A DNA stretch of 64,000 nucleotides, taken from assembly GCA_000238975.1 (NCBI GenBank), contig CP002295.1, positions 1,240,001 to 1,304,000 on the forward strand, in the 5' to 3' direction. The DNA comes from Serratia symbiotica str. 'Cinara cedri'. GTDB lineage: Bacteria > Pseudomonadota > Gammaproteobacteria > Enterobacterales > Enterobacteriaceae. The notes beneath the pieces were generated by a model. The model did no database searches. It was not told where the DNA came from and saw nothing but the letters and a program-made list of their open reading frames with translations. Positions 9,982-22,979 of this stretch are shown here, piece by piece; the stretch's first letter is position 1; each line of letters opens with the position of its first letter. The position numbers were made by a program, and so were the translations under genes.

Positions 9982-12900
9982 TATATTATATCTATTAAAC
10001 TATCCTTAAAGCCAATAATAATCCCTCTATTCTAATAATTTATATACCATGCAAATAGTAAAACATTAATCATTCTCCATCATACATTTAAAACTATAGC
10101 TGAATAATTAATTCACTTTACTTACAATTGCAAGATTCATAAATATTTTTAGTAGTAAAGAATAATGATAAGCTTACTAATTAGTAACATCTGTCTATTC
10201 TAAATAAATAAAACTAAGCAACTGAGAAATAAACTAATAAACTGAAGCCACTAATTAAATTGACTGATCGATTTTCTAAAAAATCTCTAGGTACTAATTG
10301 TTATTAAGAAAAAAACAACTATGCTTTTATCATCGTAGCTAAGTAGTATTTGCAAAAAAAATCTAGAGTAATAATAAAAGCACGTAAGTGATCTCTTAAA
10401 TAATATTTAACCTTTGAGAGCAAATACCTTGAAGCAGTTAATAACAATGTTCCAGTAGTTGTATTAATTATTTACCTTATTAATAATATGGATGTAAGTA
10501 AAATTATCTCACTAGTCATAGTTAATACATCGCATTCAGGAAAGGCTTATGCAGCATACCACGCTACTAACTAATAATATTCGCAATGCAACTACCTACA
10601 ACAAACTATATATTACAAACTAATAATAGTATAAATAATATGCTTCATTTCTTAAATGTATATACTTATCTTAATGAACATAGATATTTTATTATAAGTA
10701 ATAATAGACTATTACAGAAACAGCAACTATAAATATTAAACTAGTAAATATGCTCATACAAAGCACCCTATCTACCCATTAGTTAATAATCAAATGCATA
10801 TATTACGTCTGACTAATATCATTAAATTAATATTAACTAAAATTATATCCTAGTGTACAGTTAAGATGATCAATAATACTCCACTAACATAGTTGTATAT
10901 CTTTATGGTTGTCTCTGTATTATATACTATAGCATATGTCTTTATTTTACCAATATAATCAATATAAATATTGATAAATATCATCTCTTATGAACTTCAA
11001 TCCATAATTTATATTTATTTCCTATAATATAGTATGACATTCATATATAAATATTCATTCTCCAACTGTTACTTACTATTGCTAATTTATTAGCATAAAT
11101 ATGCATACTAATATAACGCATAATTTTTATAATTCAGATTTAATCATTTAAATAAAATTTAATTTAAATAATATTATCACAAATTAATAAGGATAATAAA
11201 ATTACTATAATTTAATATAATTACGAGTATAAGTTTCTCTAACCATAATAATATATTTTTAATACAAAACTCATAAAAATGTTAACTGAAATAGCCTATG
11301 TATCATATGAGAATATTTATACAATACATTATAATTATTCTTTTCAGAAAATCAAAATCTTTAGTACCTATAAAATTAACCACAGTATTATTTTACTTGA
11401 AATATTAAATACCCATTATAAATATAAGAATATATCATAGTCTCGTAACAAAATAGCTAATTAAGAACTAAAATATATCATATAGCATTGAAACATTTAC
11501 AAATATTAATCAGTTTTTATTTTAATAGTATTATATATCTTTATGCTCAGTATATCTCTCTACAAACATAACCTAGTGATTTATGAATATATCAATAATG
11601 CTTTTCAGAAAGCATATAAAATATTATATTACGTCTATAGCAACTAAATCACATTTTACTAATATTAAAGAATTACAGAAAACATCATATCTATCGATGC
11701 AAAATATAATTTTTTTTATTTATACTGTAAAATATTAGGTATAATAGAATACAGAACTATAGAAAAATAAATGTAATAACCAGTAACTATTACTTAATAA
11801 TAGCTACAATTAATTTATAGCACTACTTTATTTTGGCTTTATACTAACAAGATTTCACTTGTAATAAATATCGCAATTGAATAATGCTAATTTATACATA
11901 AAATATTTTGACCTTACTCAATATAATCTACACCATCAATAATCGCACCTAGTCAAATGTTGCAATATTGTAATCAATATTAATATATTAATTTAATTAA
12001 TATATAATAACTATTATATATTTATTAATTATACTATCAATGAAATAAAACTTAACTAAATATCACTTAAGATTAATATCTTAACTAGAGATTTTGGTAT
12101 TCACTCATAATCAGTCAAGATTATAATAATACCTAGTATTATATAAAAATATTATTCCTAAAACAATCAATACTATTAAATGCATCTATAAATAAATGAA
12201 CACTTATATATACATATATGAATAATTAAATTTTATCAGTAAGCAATCAATAGATTATAGCACACTCCCAACAGATAGACTCTACTATATAGTAGAAACG
12301 TACAAATAGATGCAAGTATCACTTAGTATTATTGTTACATTAGAATACTAAGCGGTAGATTAATATCTACCTGTTATATAGTATAAAAATTAACATTAAT
12401 ACCATTAAAGATATTAAGTATAAATTATAGTAATAGTACTAATACTAGTACACCACTAAAATTACACTATATGTAAAACCAAGCTCTTACGCACAAAAAA
12501 TAATAAGCAGCTAGACCCTATTTTCAGCGCTGACAATAACCAACCAGTAAGTAGCTACAATAATCACTAGCTAAATATCACAAATAGCTAAGATTAGCTC
12601 AGTAGTAACTAATACACTAGTCAATATATTATATAAATAGATATAATAATCGTATCTATCTCAAGCTTATACTGCATAATAGTGCTAATACTACATCATA
12701 AGGAAAACTGCAACCCCTCTAATATGAAAGATACTAATAACTAACTAAGATGCACCAATCTTCATAATAAAATATATAAAAACATACTAATTAATAGTTA
12801 TACTATAATATAAATACAAATTTCATGAATACCAATTGCTTATAAAATAGCTTTAAAGATCACATTTTAAAATTTAACTTCACTAAGTTACACTTAACTA

Positions 12901-13049
12901 TAATAAATAGAAGCCTAAGCCCGATATAAGTATTAGATATATAACAAGCAGTGACAGACACAACATAATAATATTGACTGATATGGATACTAGTCACGCA
13001 TAATCAAACCTTATTATGGGTACGCCGAAAAAAGGGAATAACTCACTGC

Positions 13050-13440
13050 ATTCAGTGCTATATTACTGAAGAAAACTAATTACTCAAACGTAAAGATAAA
13101 GTAATAGCACTCAATAATGCATATAGTCACTGTAAAGATAGTCTATCTAAAATATAGCTATAGCTTATAGTTAAATAAAAATTACAGATATGGAATACTA
13201 ATGCTTGGCAAGAAGAGGATATAAGTGACTTATGAGTGAGCTATAAGATAAGTTTGCAATATTCAAGAACACAGTAACTCAGGTCATCACTCTCAATACT
13301 ACGCCTTAAACTAGTGATAGTTATTAAAATAGATGCCATACTAAAATTAGTGGAACTAAAAATAGTATTAAATAAGAATACACTTATTACTGTAATTGTG
13401 TATAGCATAAGAGATATATATAACATATTGTCATAACCTT
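13050..13440 (+). pseudogene. dps: dps relic (DNA-protecting ferritin-like protein)
   Basis: Decayed gene immediately upstream of glnH, exactly where dps lies in E. coli. Around 13090-13140 one frame reads KVIALNNAYSHCKDSL, matching the spacing of Dps KATIELLNRQVIQFIDL (shared K, I/V, L-N, D). W-N near 13192 fits Dps HWNMRG. Around 13255-13310 another frame reads N-I-Q-E-H, like Dps S-V-Q-D-H. Around 13378-13436 NTLITVIVYSIRDIYNIL parallels DTADMFTAASRDLDKFLW. Several stops and frame changes exclude a working protein. The alignment is by eye from memory; an alignment to Serratia or E. coli Dps would settle it. Confidence 0.55.
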
Positions 13441-13868
13441 TATTTATTGTTTAATATTAACTATTTACACACATATACAAGGAAATATTAAGAAGACATC
13501 TTAACGGATAGATAGGAATTGATACGCTAAGATCATCTGATGTATGATCGATATATCGTTTCCTCCTCAGTACACCATCCATCTCATTAACATGATTAAG
13601 ATTATATCTAGTTGTCAGTATTAAAATAATATTATCAATTAATTGCTTCGTATCTAATATTTAGATAATGATAACCATAAGCGATAAAAATAAGTTCTAA
13701 GCATATTTTTAGCTCTTTACTTTGGCGCACAACATAATAGCCTGCCTCTCAGGCCTCTTGTTCAATTAAACCTATTACTTTATAAAAAGTATAAAAATAG
13801 CGTACTTTTTTGCAGTAACAATTGCATTATAAAATAGGTAACTCATAACATGTATAGGAATGATTTAT
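13441..13868. other. glnH upstream region
   Basis: No gene. It contains a small GCCTG...CAGGC inverted repeat (13740-13754) just before the candidate glnH promoter. A stretch near 13797-13816 (TAGCGT...TTGCA) vaguely resembles a sigma-54 element, but the spacing is one base too long. Confidence 0.5.
13758..13786 (+). promoter_or_regulatory. Candidate sigma-70 promoter for glnHPQ
   Basis: TTGTTC (13758-13763) and TATAAA (13781-13786) are separated by exactly 17 bases, 82 bases before the glnH start. The -10 matches consensus at 5 of 6 positions; the -35 matches at 3 of 6. Confidence 0.4.
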
Positions 13869-14612
13869 ATGAAATCGATACTTAATATCCCCTTAGCTGC
13901 AATCTTCCTAAGTTTTACTATTAGCGCCCATGCAACAAATAAACTAGTTGTAGCTATTGATACCACCTTCCTACCGTTTGAATTCAAACAAGATAAGCAT
14001 TATGTTGGTTTTGATATCGATCTATGGGCAGCGACTGCAAAAGAGTTAAAATTAGATTACACCCTAAAACCTATGGACTTTAGCGGCATTATACCCGCGC
14101 TGCAAACCAAGAATATTGATCTAGCGCTAGCTGGTATTACGATTACAGAAGAACGTAAGAAAGCTGTTGAATTCTCTGATAGTTACTATACAAGCGGGCT
14201 ACTAATTATGGTTAATGCAAATAATAACACAATACAAAGCATTAAAGATCTAAATAATAAAGTAGTCGCAGTAAAAAGCGGAACTGGTTCCGTAGACTAC
14301 GCCAAGCAACACCTTAATACTAAGCACCTACGTCAGTTTCCTAATATAGATAATGCCTATATGGAATTAGGCACTAAACGCGCAGATGCCGTGCTACATG
14401 ACACGCCCAATATCTTATACTTCATTAAAACTACAGGAGCTGGTAGATTTAAAAGCGTAGGGGACTCATTGATAGCACAACAATATGGAATCGCTTTTCC
14501 GAAAGGAGCTGATAAATTACGCATACAAGTAAACAATGCACTAAAAATCTTACGCGATAACGGTACCTACAAAGAAATCTACAAAAAATGGTTCGGCACT
14601 GACCCTAAGTAA
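13869..14612 (+). CDS. glnH: Glutamine-binding periplasmic protein GlnH
   Basis: A 247-residue solute-binding protein that captures L-glutamine in the periplasm and hands it to the GlnP-GlnQ ABC importer. It has a signal peptide ([11 protein letters not shown]... ending ISAHA), then the two-lobed type II periplasmic fold with [29 protein letters not shown] and [11 protein letters not shown], all as in E. coli GlnH (248 residues). The start at 13869 is preferred over the in-frame ATG at 13860. It gives the E. coli N-terminus, and AGGA (13856-13859) lies 9 bases upstream, whereas it would abut the earlier ATG. It is the first gene of glnHPQ, and the ligand-pocket regions appear intact. Together with ansP this points to reliance on imported amide amino acids. 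Confidence 0.96.
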   Translation: MKSILNIPLAAIFLSFTISAHATNKLVVAIDTTFLPFEFKQDKHYVGFDIDLWAATAKELKLDYTLKPMDFSGIIPALQTKNIDLALAGITITEERKKAVEFSDSYYTSGLLIMVNANNNTIQSIKDLNNKVVAVKSGTGSVDYAKQHLNTKHLRQFPNIDNAYMELGTKRADAVLHDTPNILYFIKTTGAGRFKSVGDSLIAQQYGIAFPKGADKLRIQVNNALKILRDNGTYKEIYKKWFGTDPK

Positions 14613-14712
14613 TTCAGACAATAATACTCACTTAAATTAAGAAGGCCATTACTTAACGAATGAGTTTTATTGTGTCTAATCTTTATATTTTGAGTTTACC
14701 GGGAGAATTATT

Positions 14713-15372
14713 ATGCAGTTCGACTGGAGCGCAGTTTGGCCTACCATCCCTATTCTACTAGAAGGCACAAAAATGACCTTGTGGATCTCGGCTATTGGTT
14801 TGATTGGTGGAATAATGATTGGCCTTATCGCTGGTATTGCACGTACTTACGGTGGATGGATTGTTAACTATACTACCTTAGTATTTATTGAGATAATTCG
14901 TGGTACCCCAATACTAGTACAAGTAATGTTTATATACTTCGCCCTTCCAATGATCTGTAATGATCTACGCATTGATCCATTCAGCGCTGCTGTTTGTACC
15001 ATTATGATCAACTCAGGCGCCTATATAGGGGAGATTACTCGAGGCGCAGTATTATCGATTCATAACGGCTTCCGTGAAGCTGGTCTCGCACTAGGGCTAT
15101 CAAAATATCAAACAATCCACTATATAATTATGCCACTCGCGCTACGCAGAATGATCCCACCGCTGGGAAATCAATGGATTATCAGCATTAAAGACACCTC
15201 GCTATTCATTGTGATTGGCGTAGCAGAATTAACCCGTCAAGGTCAGGAAATTATTGCTAGTAACTTTCGAGCGCTAGAAATTTGGAGCACAGTAGCAGTT
15301 ATTTATCTGATTATTACTTTAGTGATAAGCTTCATACTGCGGTGTCTAGAAAGAAGGATGAAAATCCTGTGA
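14713..15372 (+). CDS. glnP: Glutamine ABC transporter permease GlnP
   Basis: A 219-residue inner-membrane permease, the same length as E. coli GlnP. About five hydrophobic helices form the channel, and a homodimer is expected with GlnQ. The EAA cytoplasmic loop that docks the ATPase is visible as [21 protein letters not shown]. An earlier segment, [12 protein letters not shown], is typical of polar amino-acid permeases. It lies 100 bases after glnH and is preceded by a GGGAG ribosome site (14700-14704). Its TGA stop overlaps the GTG start of glnQ (GTGA), so translation of the two is probably coupled. No disruption is seen. Confidence 0.96.
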   Translation: MQFDWSAVWPTIPILLEGTKMTLWISAIGLIGGIMIGLIAGIARTYGGWIVNYTTLVFIEIIRGTPILVQVMFIYFALPMICNDLRIDPFSAAVCTIMINSGAYIGEITRGAVLSIHNGFREAGLALGLSKYQTIHYIIMPLALRRMIPPLGNQWIISIKDTSLFIVIGVAELTRQGQEIIASNFRALEIWSTVAVIYLIITLVISFILRCLERRMKIL

Positions 15373-16091
15373 TTAAATTTAATAATGTCTCTAAGCACTT
15401 TGGTTCTACCCAGGTGCTATATAATATCAATCTAAAAATCAATCAAGGCGAAGTAGTAGTAATTATTGGTCCTTCAGGCTCTGGTAAATCTACCCTGCTC
15501 CGTTGCATAAATAAATTAGAAGCAATTACTAGTGGTCAGCTAATCGTTGATGGCCTGAAAGTTAATGATCCTAAAGTAGATACTCGTTTAATTCGTCAAG
15601 AAGCTGGTATGGTTTTTCAACAGTTCTATTTGTTTCCCCACTTAACAGCACTAGAAAACGTTGCCTTTGGTCCAATCCATGTACGTCATTTCAAAAAACC
15701 AATAGCAGAAAAACTAGCGCGTGAACTACTGATAAAGGTAGGATTAGTTGAACGAGCCCATCATTATCCATCTGAGTTATCCGGAGGACAACAGCAACGC
15801 GTAGCTATAGCACGTGCTCTAGCAGTAAAACCAAAAATAATGCTGTTTGATGAGCCAACCTCAGCGCTTGACCCAGAATTACGCCACGAAGTGCTGAAAG
15901 TTATGCAAGATCTGGCAGAAGACGGCATGACCATGGTTATTGTTACTCACGAAATTGACTTTGCAAAAAAAGTCGCATCACGCTTGATCTTTATTGATCA
16001 AGGCAAGATTTCGCAAGATGGGCATCCCTATGACCTAATAAATTATCCACCTAGTTTACGTTTACAGGAATTTCTCCAACATGTTTCATAA
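15369..16091 (+). CDS. glnQ: Glutamine ABC transporter ATPase GlnQ
   Basis: A 240-residue ATPase, identical in length to E. coli GlnQ, that powers glutamine import through GlnP. Motifs in order are Walker [10 protein letters not shown] (about residue 34), Q-loop [12 protein letters not shown], signature [15 protein letters not shown], Walker [15 protein letters not shown] and H-loop VTHEI. The start is GTG at 15369, overlapping the glnP stop by 2 bases, with AAGGA about 10 bases upstream. A longer frame from 15282 only extends back inside glnP. A clear rho-independent terminator follows the stop. All catalytic motifs are intact. Confidence 0.96.
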   Translation: MIKFNNVSKHFGSTQVLYNINLKINQGEVVVIIGPSGSGKSTLLRCINKLEAITSGQLIVDGLKVNDPKVDTRLIRQEAGMVFQQFYLFPHLTALENVAFGPIHVRHFKKPIAEKLARELLIKVGLVERAHHYPSELSGGQQQRVAIARALAVKPKIMLFDEPTSALDPELRHEVLKVMQDLAEDGMTMVIVTHEIDFAKKVASRLIFIDQGKISQDGHPYDLINYPPSLRLQEFLQHVS

Positions 16092-16103
16092 TTAATACTA
16101 CTT

Positions 16104-16137
16104 AATGATGGGTATTTTAAGCCCATCATTTTTCTTT
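16104..16137 (+). terminator. Rho-independent terminator of glnHPQ
   Basis: AATGATGGG (16104-16112) pairs with CCCATCATT (16122-16130), giving a 9-bp stem with a 9-base loop. TTTCTTT follows, 12 bases after the glnQ stop. This is one of few intact terminators in the window. Confidence 0.9.
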
Positions 16138-19100
16138 AGGTTACCTAATACCATATTATTATATACATCTTCTTTGATAATAATTTATTAATAATTTACA
16201 CATATTTTATCAGAGTAAAAGTTAAGCCGTATAATATTAATTGTATTAAAATATCCTAATTTATATGTCCTATAACTAGTCACTAAAATATTAGCAATAT
16301 AGGTGTGTAATAAGATGATTTATATTATATAATAACACTTTATTTTTCTGTGCTACTAATTCAGTAAATTACAATACAACCTAATATTCCACATTGGTTT
16401 TCAGTATTAAATATTGCTAAATAAATAAATCTATGACACAACTAGAAAGTAGCTATTATAAACTACTATATTGCAGCAGCATTGCTTGATATATATTTGA
16501 GTATTTACCTGCTATATTATATGCGTTACATATCATTACATATAAATTTTTAATGATATCTAATTAGTACAACAAATGCATACAAAAAAATAATAACTTT
16601 ATTGTCAACCTAACTAAGAATCTTAATATCTCGGTTCTCAGTAACCTCTTGATCTAAGAAGCTACAGCACTACATAATCAAATCAAGAACTAAGTTTGGT
16701 CATAGATAGCATGATAATATCACTGATTAAATAAAAAATAAGAAATACTAATTTCTTATAAAAACAACTAAATGGTTGCTCTAAGCAATGGGTATTAAAA
16801 AATTATATTGATAATAAAATATATAATTATCCTAAATAGCTAACATTTACGAATGTATCCGTGATACCTAATTAATCTAACTAATCTAACTCATTAATGA
16901 TATACTAAAAAATATTTGAACATCAGCAATAATCATGTAATTTACTAGCAAGATTAACGACAGTAATTAATAAGCTAGGCAGTATTATACAAGCGAATAA
17001 TATTTAGTTATACATTATTTCTATAGAACTAAATTACCTGTTGCTGACGTAGATATCTAATTACTAATTAAACTACTCAAATTATAATAATTACAAAAGT
17101 ATTAAAGATACTAATTATCTATTAGTAATATTTATTAATAAATTTTACATGCATTAGGATAATATTATACTTAAGATAATAAATTATATCTTGCCTAAAA
17201 ACAAATAATTTATATTTAGTACAAATGATATATATTTAGTACACAATTACTAATCTTGCATTAAAAACCATGGGATCTACTGTAGATTATATGATTTTTT
17301 AAAAAGTGTAATCTTATACGTAACATATTAAAAAACATACTTACCCATATATTATTTATAGATATAGACTATATACTAGTAGTACTAATCGCATTTCAAG
17401 TAATAACTTTCAAACAGAAAAAATTTTAAATAAAAATAGTCAAATATATTATAATATTAAAACTGTAAGCATAATCTCTTAAATGCAAGTAATACCTAAT
17501 AGATGACAATAAATATCTATAATAGATATGGGCTAAATTCTAATATCACTGGCTTTATTTTTATGCTTAATAAAACCTCACCTCAATGTAACTTAAGTGT
17601 TATAATCTAGCTTAGTAATTTCTATAGATATAACACTGTACTATACTAGCATCGTGTGCTCTACTTATAATCTCATTAGATCATAACATCCTATCTAAAA
17701 ATTATCATTATATGAGACCTGTTACTTGCTTACTTACGCAATATTTGTAAAATATAATTTTACATCATTAGAATATTTACTTAAGTATAAAATTCTTCCT
17801 AATTTAATAATAAAATTTCTCATAAATTAATAGCACATAACTAAAATCAATAATCTTTAGCCATGACTATACGACCCACCTAATTATTTTAATTAACTTT
17901 AATATTAAAGAGATAAAACTTTATTAAAGAAAAGTTATGCGTGACCCAATAGATCAAAAGTCATGCTCCAGTTATTACATAAGAGCTATTATACTCTTTA
18001 ATATCCTTTATTTATCTAAAAATATTAGGCTATTTGGTAAATACAACATTATACAAATGCGCTCCGTAATAACACTTTAAACTACAGCTGATTCCTTTTC
18101 GTTTATTTATAAAATATGTTAATATAGTGAAAATACAGATAATTTATATTCTTATATTATTTAAGTATAACTAATTTATTTATTAATATCTTTTAAAACA
18201 TGATCTGTCTCTGCAGGTATTGCGATTTACGTAACTTACCTAAATTAATATTGCAGAGTATATTGATGATCATTAAGCAATATTATTAAGCTAAATAATG
18301 CAGCGAGATAACATTATCTCTAGTAATGTGCACGGTATATAATATTTAACCTAAACTATATAAAATAATATAGATCATATAAATATTATACCAATAAGCA
18401 TCATTTTATATTATTTTATTTGAAATCTCATGATTAGATACTAATAGAAAATTATGCTATTACTAATCATATAAACCCAAGTACAATACTCTACATATTA
18501 TGATTACTTATGAATTACCTAACAATAAATTAAATAATTTAATATTTATTAATATTCCTAGCAGATACTGCTATATATTATTAATTATTAACGCATAAAC
18601 ATATTTAGTTTAGGCTATACAATGATATTGTATTACTTATTCCTAATACAACTAAGGCTATATTAAATACATACTAGTATAATATAATATAATATAATAT
18701 AATATATATTTTAAGCTTAATTATGCTAAGGTGAACTTAGTATGCCATTACACCATGATTAAAATATACTTAGTTATTGCCAGATCTCTATTCTTAATTT
18801 TTTACGAACATGTAAAGCATATGTGAATATATAATAACAATTACATATTCTATAATAATGATTATTATTACACATGTTAATTGAGTACTAGAATCATGCT
18901 AACTTTATTTTGCTCTGATATTATTAATTTATGGTCAAAAATATTCAAATAATTTTACTCTTACCTATTAGCACTTATAAATAACAAAAGGTATAATAAT
19001 CCATATATAGTTATCAACATAATATCCATCTAATAAATATATTAATGAATGTATATTATAAGTTAGATTCTTAGCAATAAATATTCATTGATATAACGTG

Positions 19101-20563
19101 AATATTACAGTATAACATACTTAAATGTCACTAGAGTTAACTTAATGAGTACCTGTTGTATTAACATATCAATAATTATATATGATAATACTAGTAATAC
19201 TTACCAAAACCTATGAGTATTTTATGCATTAAATAGTATAAAAATTATTACTACTTTCACAAAGTATATAATGATCACAAATATAATAAATAAAATTTAG
19301 TATTCGTTACTATAAATATCTTACTATTATCAAATATAATGTTTAATTATAAAGACAAGTAATATATGCGTACTATCTAAGATAGATCATAATATGATAC
19401 TAAATATATTTAGTAATAAATAATTTTTGGTTATAGATATAGAATATATCTACTAATACTAATTATTTTCTATATTTTTAATTATATTCTTCATCCTATC
19501 TCAAATTATAAGAATTATTTTTTTCTATAACTTTAACCTCACTATTTTTAGTATATTTTCAGTATCTTAAGCTAAAAAGTAAATATATTTACTTAGTAAA
19601 GCAGCTTAATGATAGGATGTTAACCTTATTATTCTATATACCTAATCATGACCACATAAAAATATTAGCACCAAAAATAACGTCAGTAATGAACACCTAT
19701 TAAAAATGAGAAAGTTAATATATATTATTACAATGTGCATCTAAATAAAGTACATTATACTTTTTAGTATAACTAAAAAACTATTACATAGTGATTCGTT
19801 ACTAGAATACATAGTTAATTAGATATTAATTCAGTAATACATATTAACTAAATTGAATATATTATCACTTAATAAAACATATAACTCCTAATCTAACTAG
19901 GATATAATTTTTTACAAAAATAACTATATGGTTTATTGAAGATATTTAGCTACCACTGTAAATATAACTAAGTAGCAATTATTATCCTCTACAGGAATTA
20001 AATGTATCACTAAATTATTTTATTATTTACTAAATTATTTAATGGAAAATTAACAAATGAAATAATATAAGTATATTATTGATAAGATTCAATGATATCT
20101 ACCACATATAGAATACAATTTCAATCATAATACTAAAATAAAACGATATGAATATGGTATTCCACTAAGATAAAAAACATCTAAAATACTAGTACCTAAT
20201 TACTGTAATATAATAATTTATTGTCAATATTATTTAAATAAATAACTTATTAATTATTTATGCATAGTACTCATTATCATTATAAGATGCTAAAAATATA
20301 CGTAAAATCGCTAAGAAACCTTAATTTAAGAGCACTAAAGTAAGTAATAAATAAAATATTTATACAATAATATTATTTAAACTTAATTACCTATTTTATC
20401 AATTCTATAAATAGAAAAAATTACTATGATATGCTTCGTCACTTGTTATCATTATACCTACATAATCCTTATCATTAAGTTAATAATATTCAAAACTTTA
20501 TTTGTTTCGCTAGCTAAAAAGTATATAATTACTGCTAATCTAAATTCTTGGTGAATAATTTCT
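16138..20563. other. 4.4-kb gene desert
   Basis: AT-rich with no credible ORF or recognised relic. Simple repeats include five AATAT units at 18681-18705 and a 20-bp period duplication (ACTAAATTATTT at 20009-20020 and 20029-20040). Confidence 0.6.
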
Positions 20564-20767
20564 ATGTTAAAAAAATTTTTTATTATTATATTATGTTCTT
20601 TAAGCTCTATGAGTGGTATTTTCCTTGCTGGATTAAATATATATACTCGTTCTACATTACCAATAAAAGAATCATCAGTTCTATTAATTCCTAATAGAAA
20701 ACATTTAAATCCCATAATAACTAATTTAGCACACACAAAAATAAAATTACTGTATTATAAATTTTAA
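20564..20767 (+). pseudogene. Possible mltG (yceG) N-terminal relic
   Basis: A 67-codon open stretch with an N-terminal hydrophobic anchor (MLKKFFIIILCSLSSMSG) followed by LPIKESSVLLIPN...LNPIITNL. The order of residues resembles the start of the lytic transglycosylase MltG: a short cytoplasmic tail, a membrane anchor, then L-x-I-K-x-E-T-x-F-x-L-P. The family is about 340 residues and nothing downstream is recognisable, so a functional MltG is excluded. It could equally be an unrelated chance ORF. A search of MltG profiles against this translation would decide. Confidence 0.3.
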
Positions 20768-20932
20768 GGACAATTATCTTCTACACACAGAATCTAAGTG
20801 TATAATAAATATTCACTTTTAATTTCAGCGAAGTAAATAATGATATAATGCTTATTCCTAATATCTTCTCTACCTAACAATAACTTTATGACATAATTCT
20901 ATATGCACCCTTAAACACACAGCATATTTTAA

Positions 20933-20974
20933 TATTCATAATGCCTTGCAAAGAACTACAAGGCATTATGAATA
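20933..20974. repeat. Perfect 16-bp inverted repeat with 10-base loop
   Basis: The arms TATTCATAATGCCTTG (20933-20948) and CAAGGCATTATGAATA (20959-20974) are exact reverse complements. The core CCTTG/CAAGG is GC-rich for this region. No T-run follows on either strand, so it is not a standard terminator today. It lies about 170 bases after the possible mltG relic. Confidence 0.9.
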
Positions 20975-22979
20975 GTCATTAATCCTAATTAAAAATTATT
21001 TTTACAGATACAACATTACGAAACTATATACCTAAAAAGTACTCTATTTTACTATTGCTAACCTTTAGGTATATTCTTATGTCCTAGTAGTTAAACTAAA
21101 TAAAGATAATTAAAATTAAATAATCAAGCCACATAAAATTATAGATAGATGTATTAAATAAAGATATTCAATAAAATAAACAGCATTAGAAACCTATAAA
21201 TAACACTATTTATACTAAATATGATATGCAATTAACATAACTACACCTTAGGATAAGATCCTCCTGAAGCAAGTAAAATACATTAATTATTTATCTAACC
21301 ACATAACAGTCAATGACATACACGCGAAAATCTACTCTATGAGATAAATTATAAGATAATAACCGCTACCCAAAAGACTAAACCCCTATAAGCTATTTAT
21401 TTATTTTAGGATCATATTAACCATCGCTAATCTATAATATAAATATACTCATCTTAAAAATACAGTAATAGCTGCACTAGACGAAGTTTTTGCTATATGC
21501 ACACCATTATTAGAAAACTAATACTCTCATCAGTATCATCTACCAACTTTGATAAAGTTTCTCATTATACTCTAACGTATATTGATAAAGTCAATAACTA
21601 AATCAGTGCAAGTCTTGATAATATTAATAAGTTATATAAAAATATTAAGATTATTTCAGTTAATGACTGACTGATACTACACGTATATCTAGCACCTTAG
21701 AGACAAATATAGTAACTAATGCCTATTCCTTGAACAATCTAATGATTTTCGTAATTATTTTGTTCTTTCTATTCATACTATTCAGATCTCGTGCTCATAC
21801 GTATATTATAGAATACCCTACCACCTAATACAAGCTACCCATATAGATAAGATATATATCTAGTAAATGGACTACAATCACAAAGACATCAAGTAAATTA
21901 ATCAAATAAATAGATATAAATACAATAAGAATATATCTCATATAATAATGATAGAGTATCATCATCACACAGCTAATTTTATGCAATTATAAATACAATA
22001 TATTCATCTGCTGAACAGCATATTGCGTAGCTAGATAGTTTTGTGGTAGCTATTATTAAAAAATATAGCATAGTTAAAATATAAAACATGAGCAAGTAAA
22101 AAATTAATAAAGACCAAGATCAATAATTAAAACTTATAATATTATAAATACAATGATAAGATTATATTATAATACACCATTACCTAATAGACCTTATATC
22201 TTTTTGTTAAGCTTATGATACTAATGCGGGCGACTAAGCTGATCCTTTTGAATTATGAGTGTTAATAACATTCACCTCTTAGATACCACATAAACTAACG
22301 CGTCTAACTAAATCACTAGTCATTTTGGCACTATTAACATTAAATAATAGTTATTAAAATGAAATCTAAGAAGCTATATAAAATCACAAACATTGCATAT
22401 ATTAGCAGTACCCAAAATTTAACCCAAGCATGCTACATTAAAGGTGTGACTAAAATATTTCATTATTATTACAAAATAACTAGTATTGAACATACTGAGT
22501 CTATAATTTATTATATAGTACAATACCTTATCTAACTTAACTACCTTGTCACTAAAATATGTTATGCTAAGTGTACATTAAACCTAATAAGTACCTTATG
22601 TAGCCGCTATATATAAAACTAAGTAATATTAATAAAATTAGCTATATTATTTAATAGGATAAAGATCCTATCTTTATGTAAATTTTATTAAAATTTATTA
22701 ATATATTGCTGTAATATATGATTCTCAAAATAAAATCTAAGCACCTAGCAATCTAGTAATATAATTCATCCTTCTTTAATTCACCGTATTTAAAGTTAAT
22801 TGCTCAAAAAATAAAAAAATATGTACAACGACATAACATTACACTCTGCGCCTACATAATCACATATCATTACCCATATTAAGCCTAATGCATTGCTAAT
22901 AATTTTCTCTTTCTTAATCAATATTGTGCTATCAAGCTATGTTAAACATTCACAACTGAAACCAAATAGAGTAAAATAT
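20975..22979. other. 2-kb stretch without an intact gene
   Basis: There are short peptide-like runs (for example plus-strand STNFDKVSHYTLTYID near 21543 and DPFEL...HKLTRLTKSLVILALL near 22240-22340), interrupted by stops. They suggest decayed genes, but I cannot name them. Confidence 0.45.

Larger units (their letters stand above)
6954..13049. other. 6-kb gene desert
   Basis: Very AT-rich, with no ORF of credible coding character on either strand. It holds simple repeats: ATATCA units at 7782-7804, ATTA units at about 9225-9246 and the octamer array at 9894-9981. It also holds one perfect GC-rich palindrome (8865-8891). By synteny with E. coli, relics of rhtA and ompX might be expected upstream of dps, but I could not recognise them. 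Confidence 0.6.

Noticed and set aside
13241-13426. 61-codon minus-strand ORF upstream of glnH
   Set aside because: It lies antisense over the dps relic, has no ribosome site and reads as hydrophobic low-complexity sequence expected from AT-rich DNA.
13797-13816. Possible sigma-54 promoter before glnH (TAGCGT...TTGCA)
   Set aside because: The -24 GG is not intact and the spacing is one base too long. A 17-base-spaced sigma-70 pair upstream fits better.
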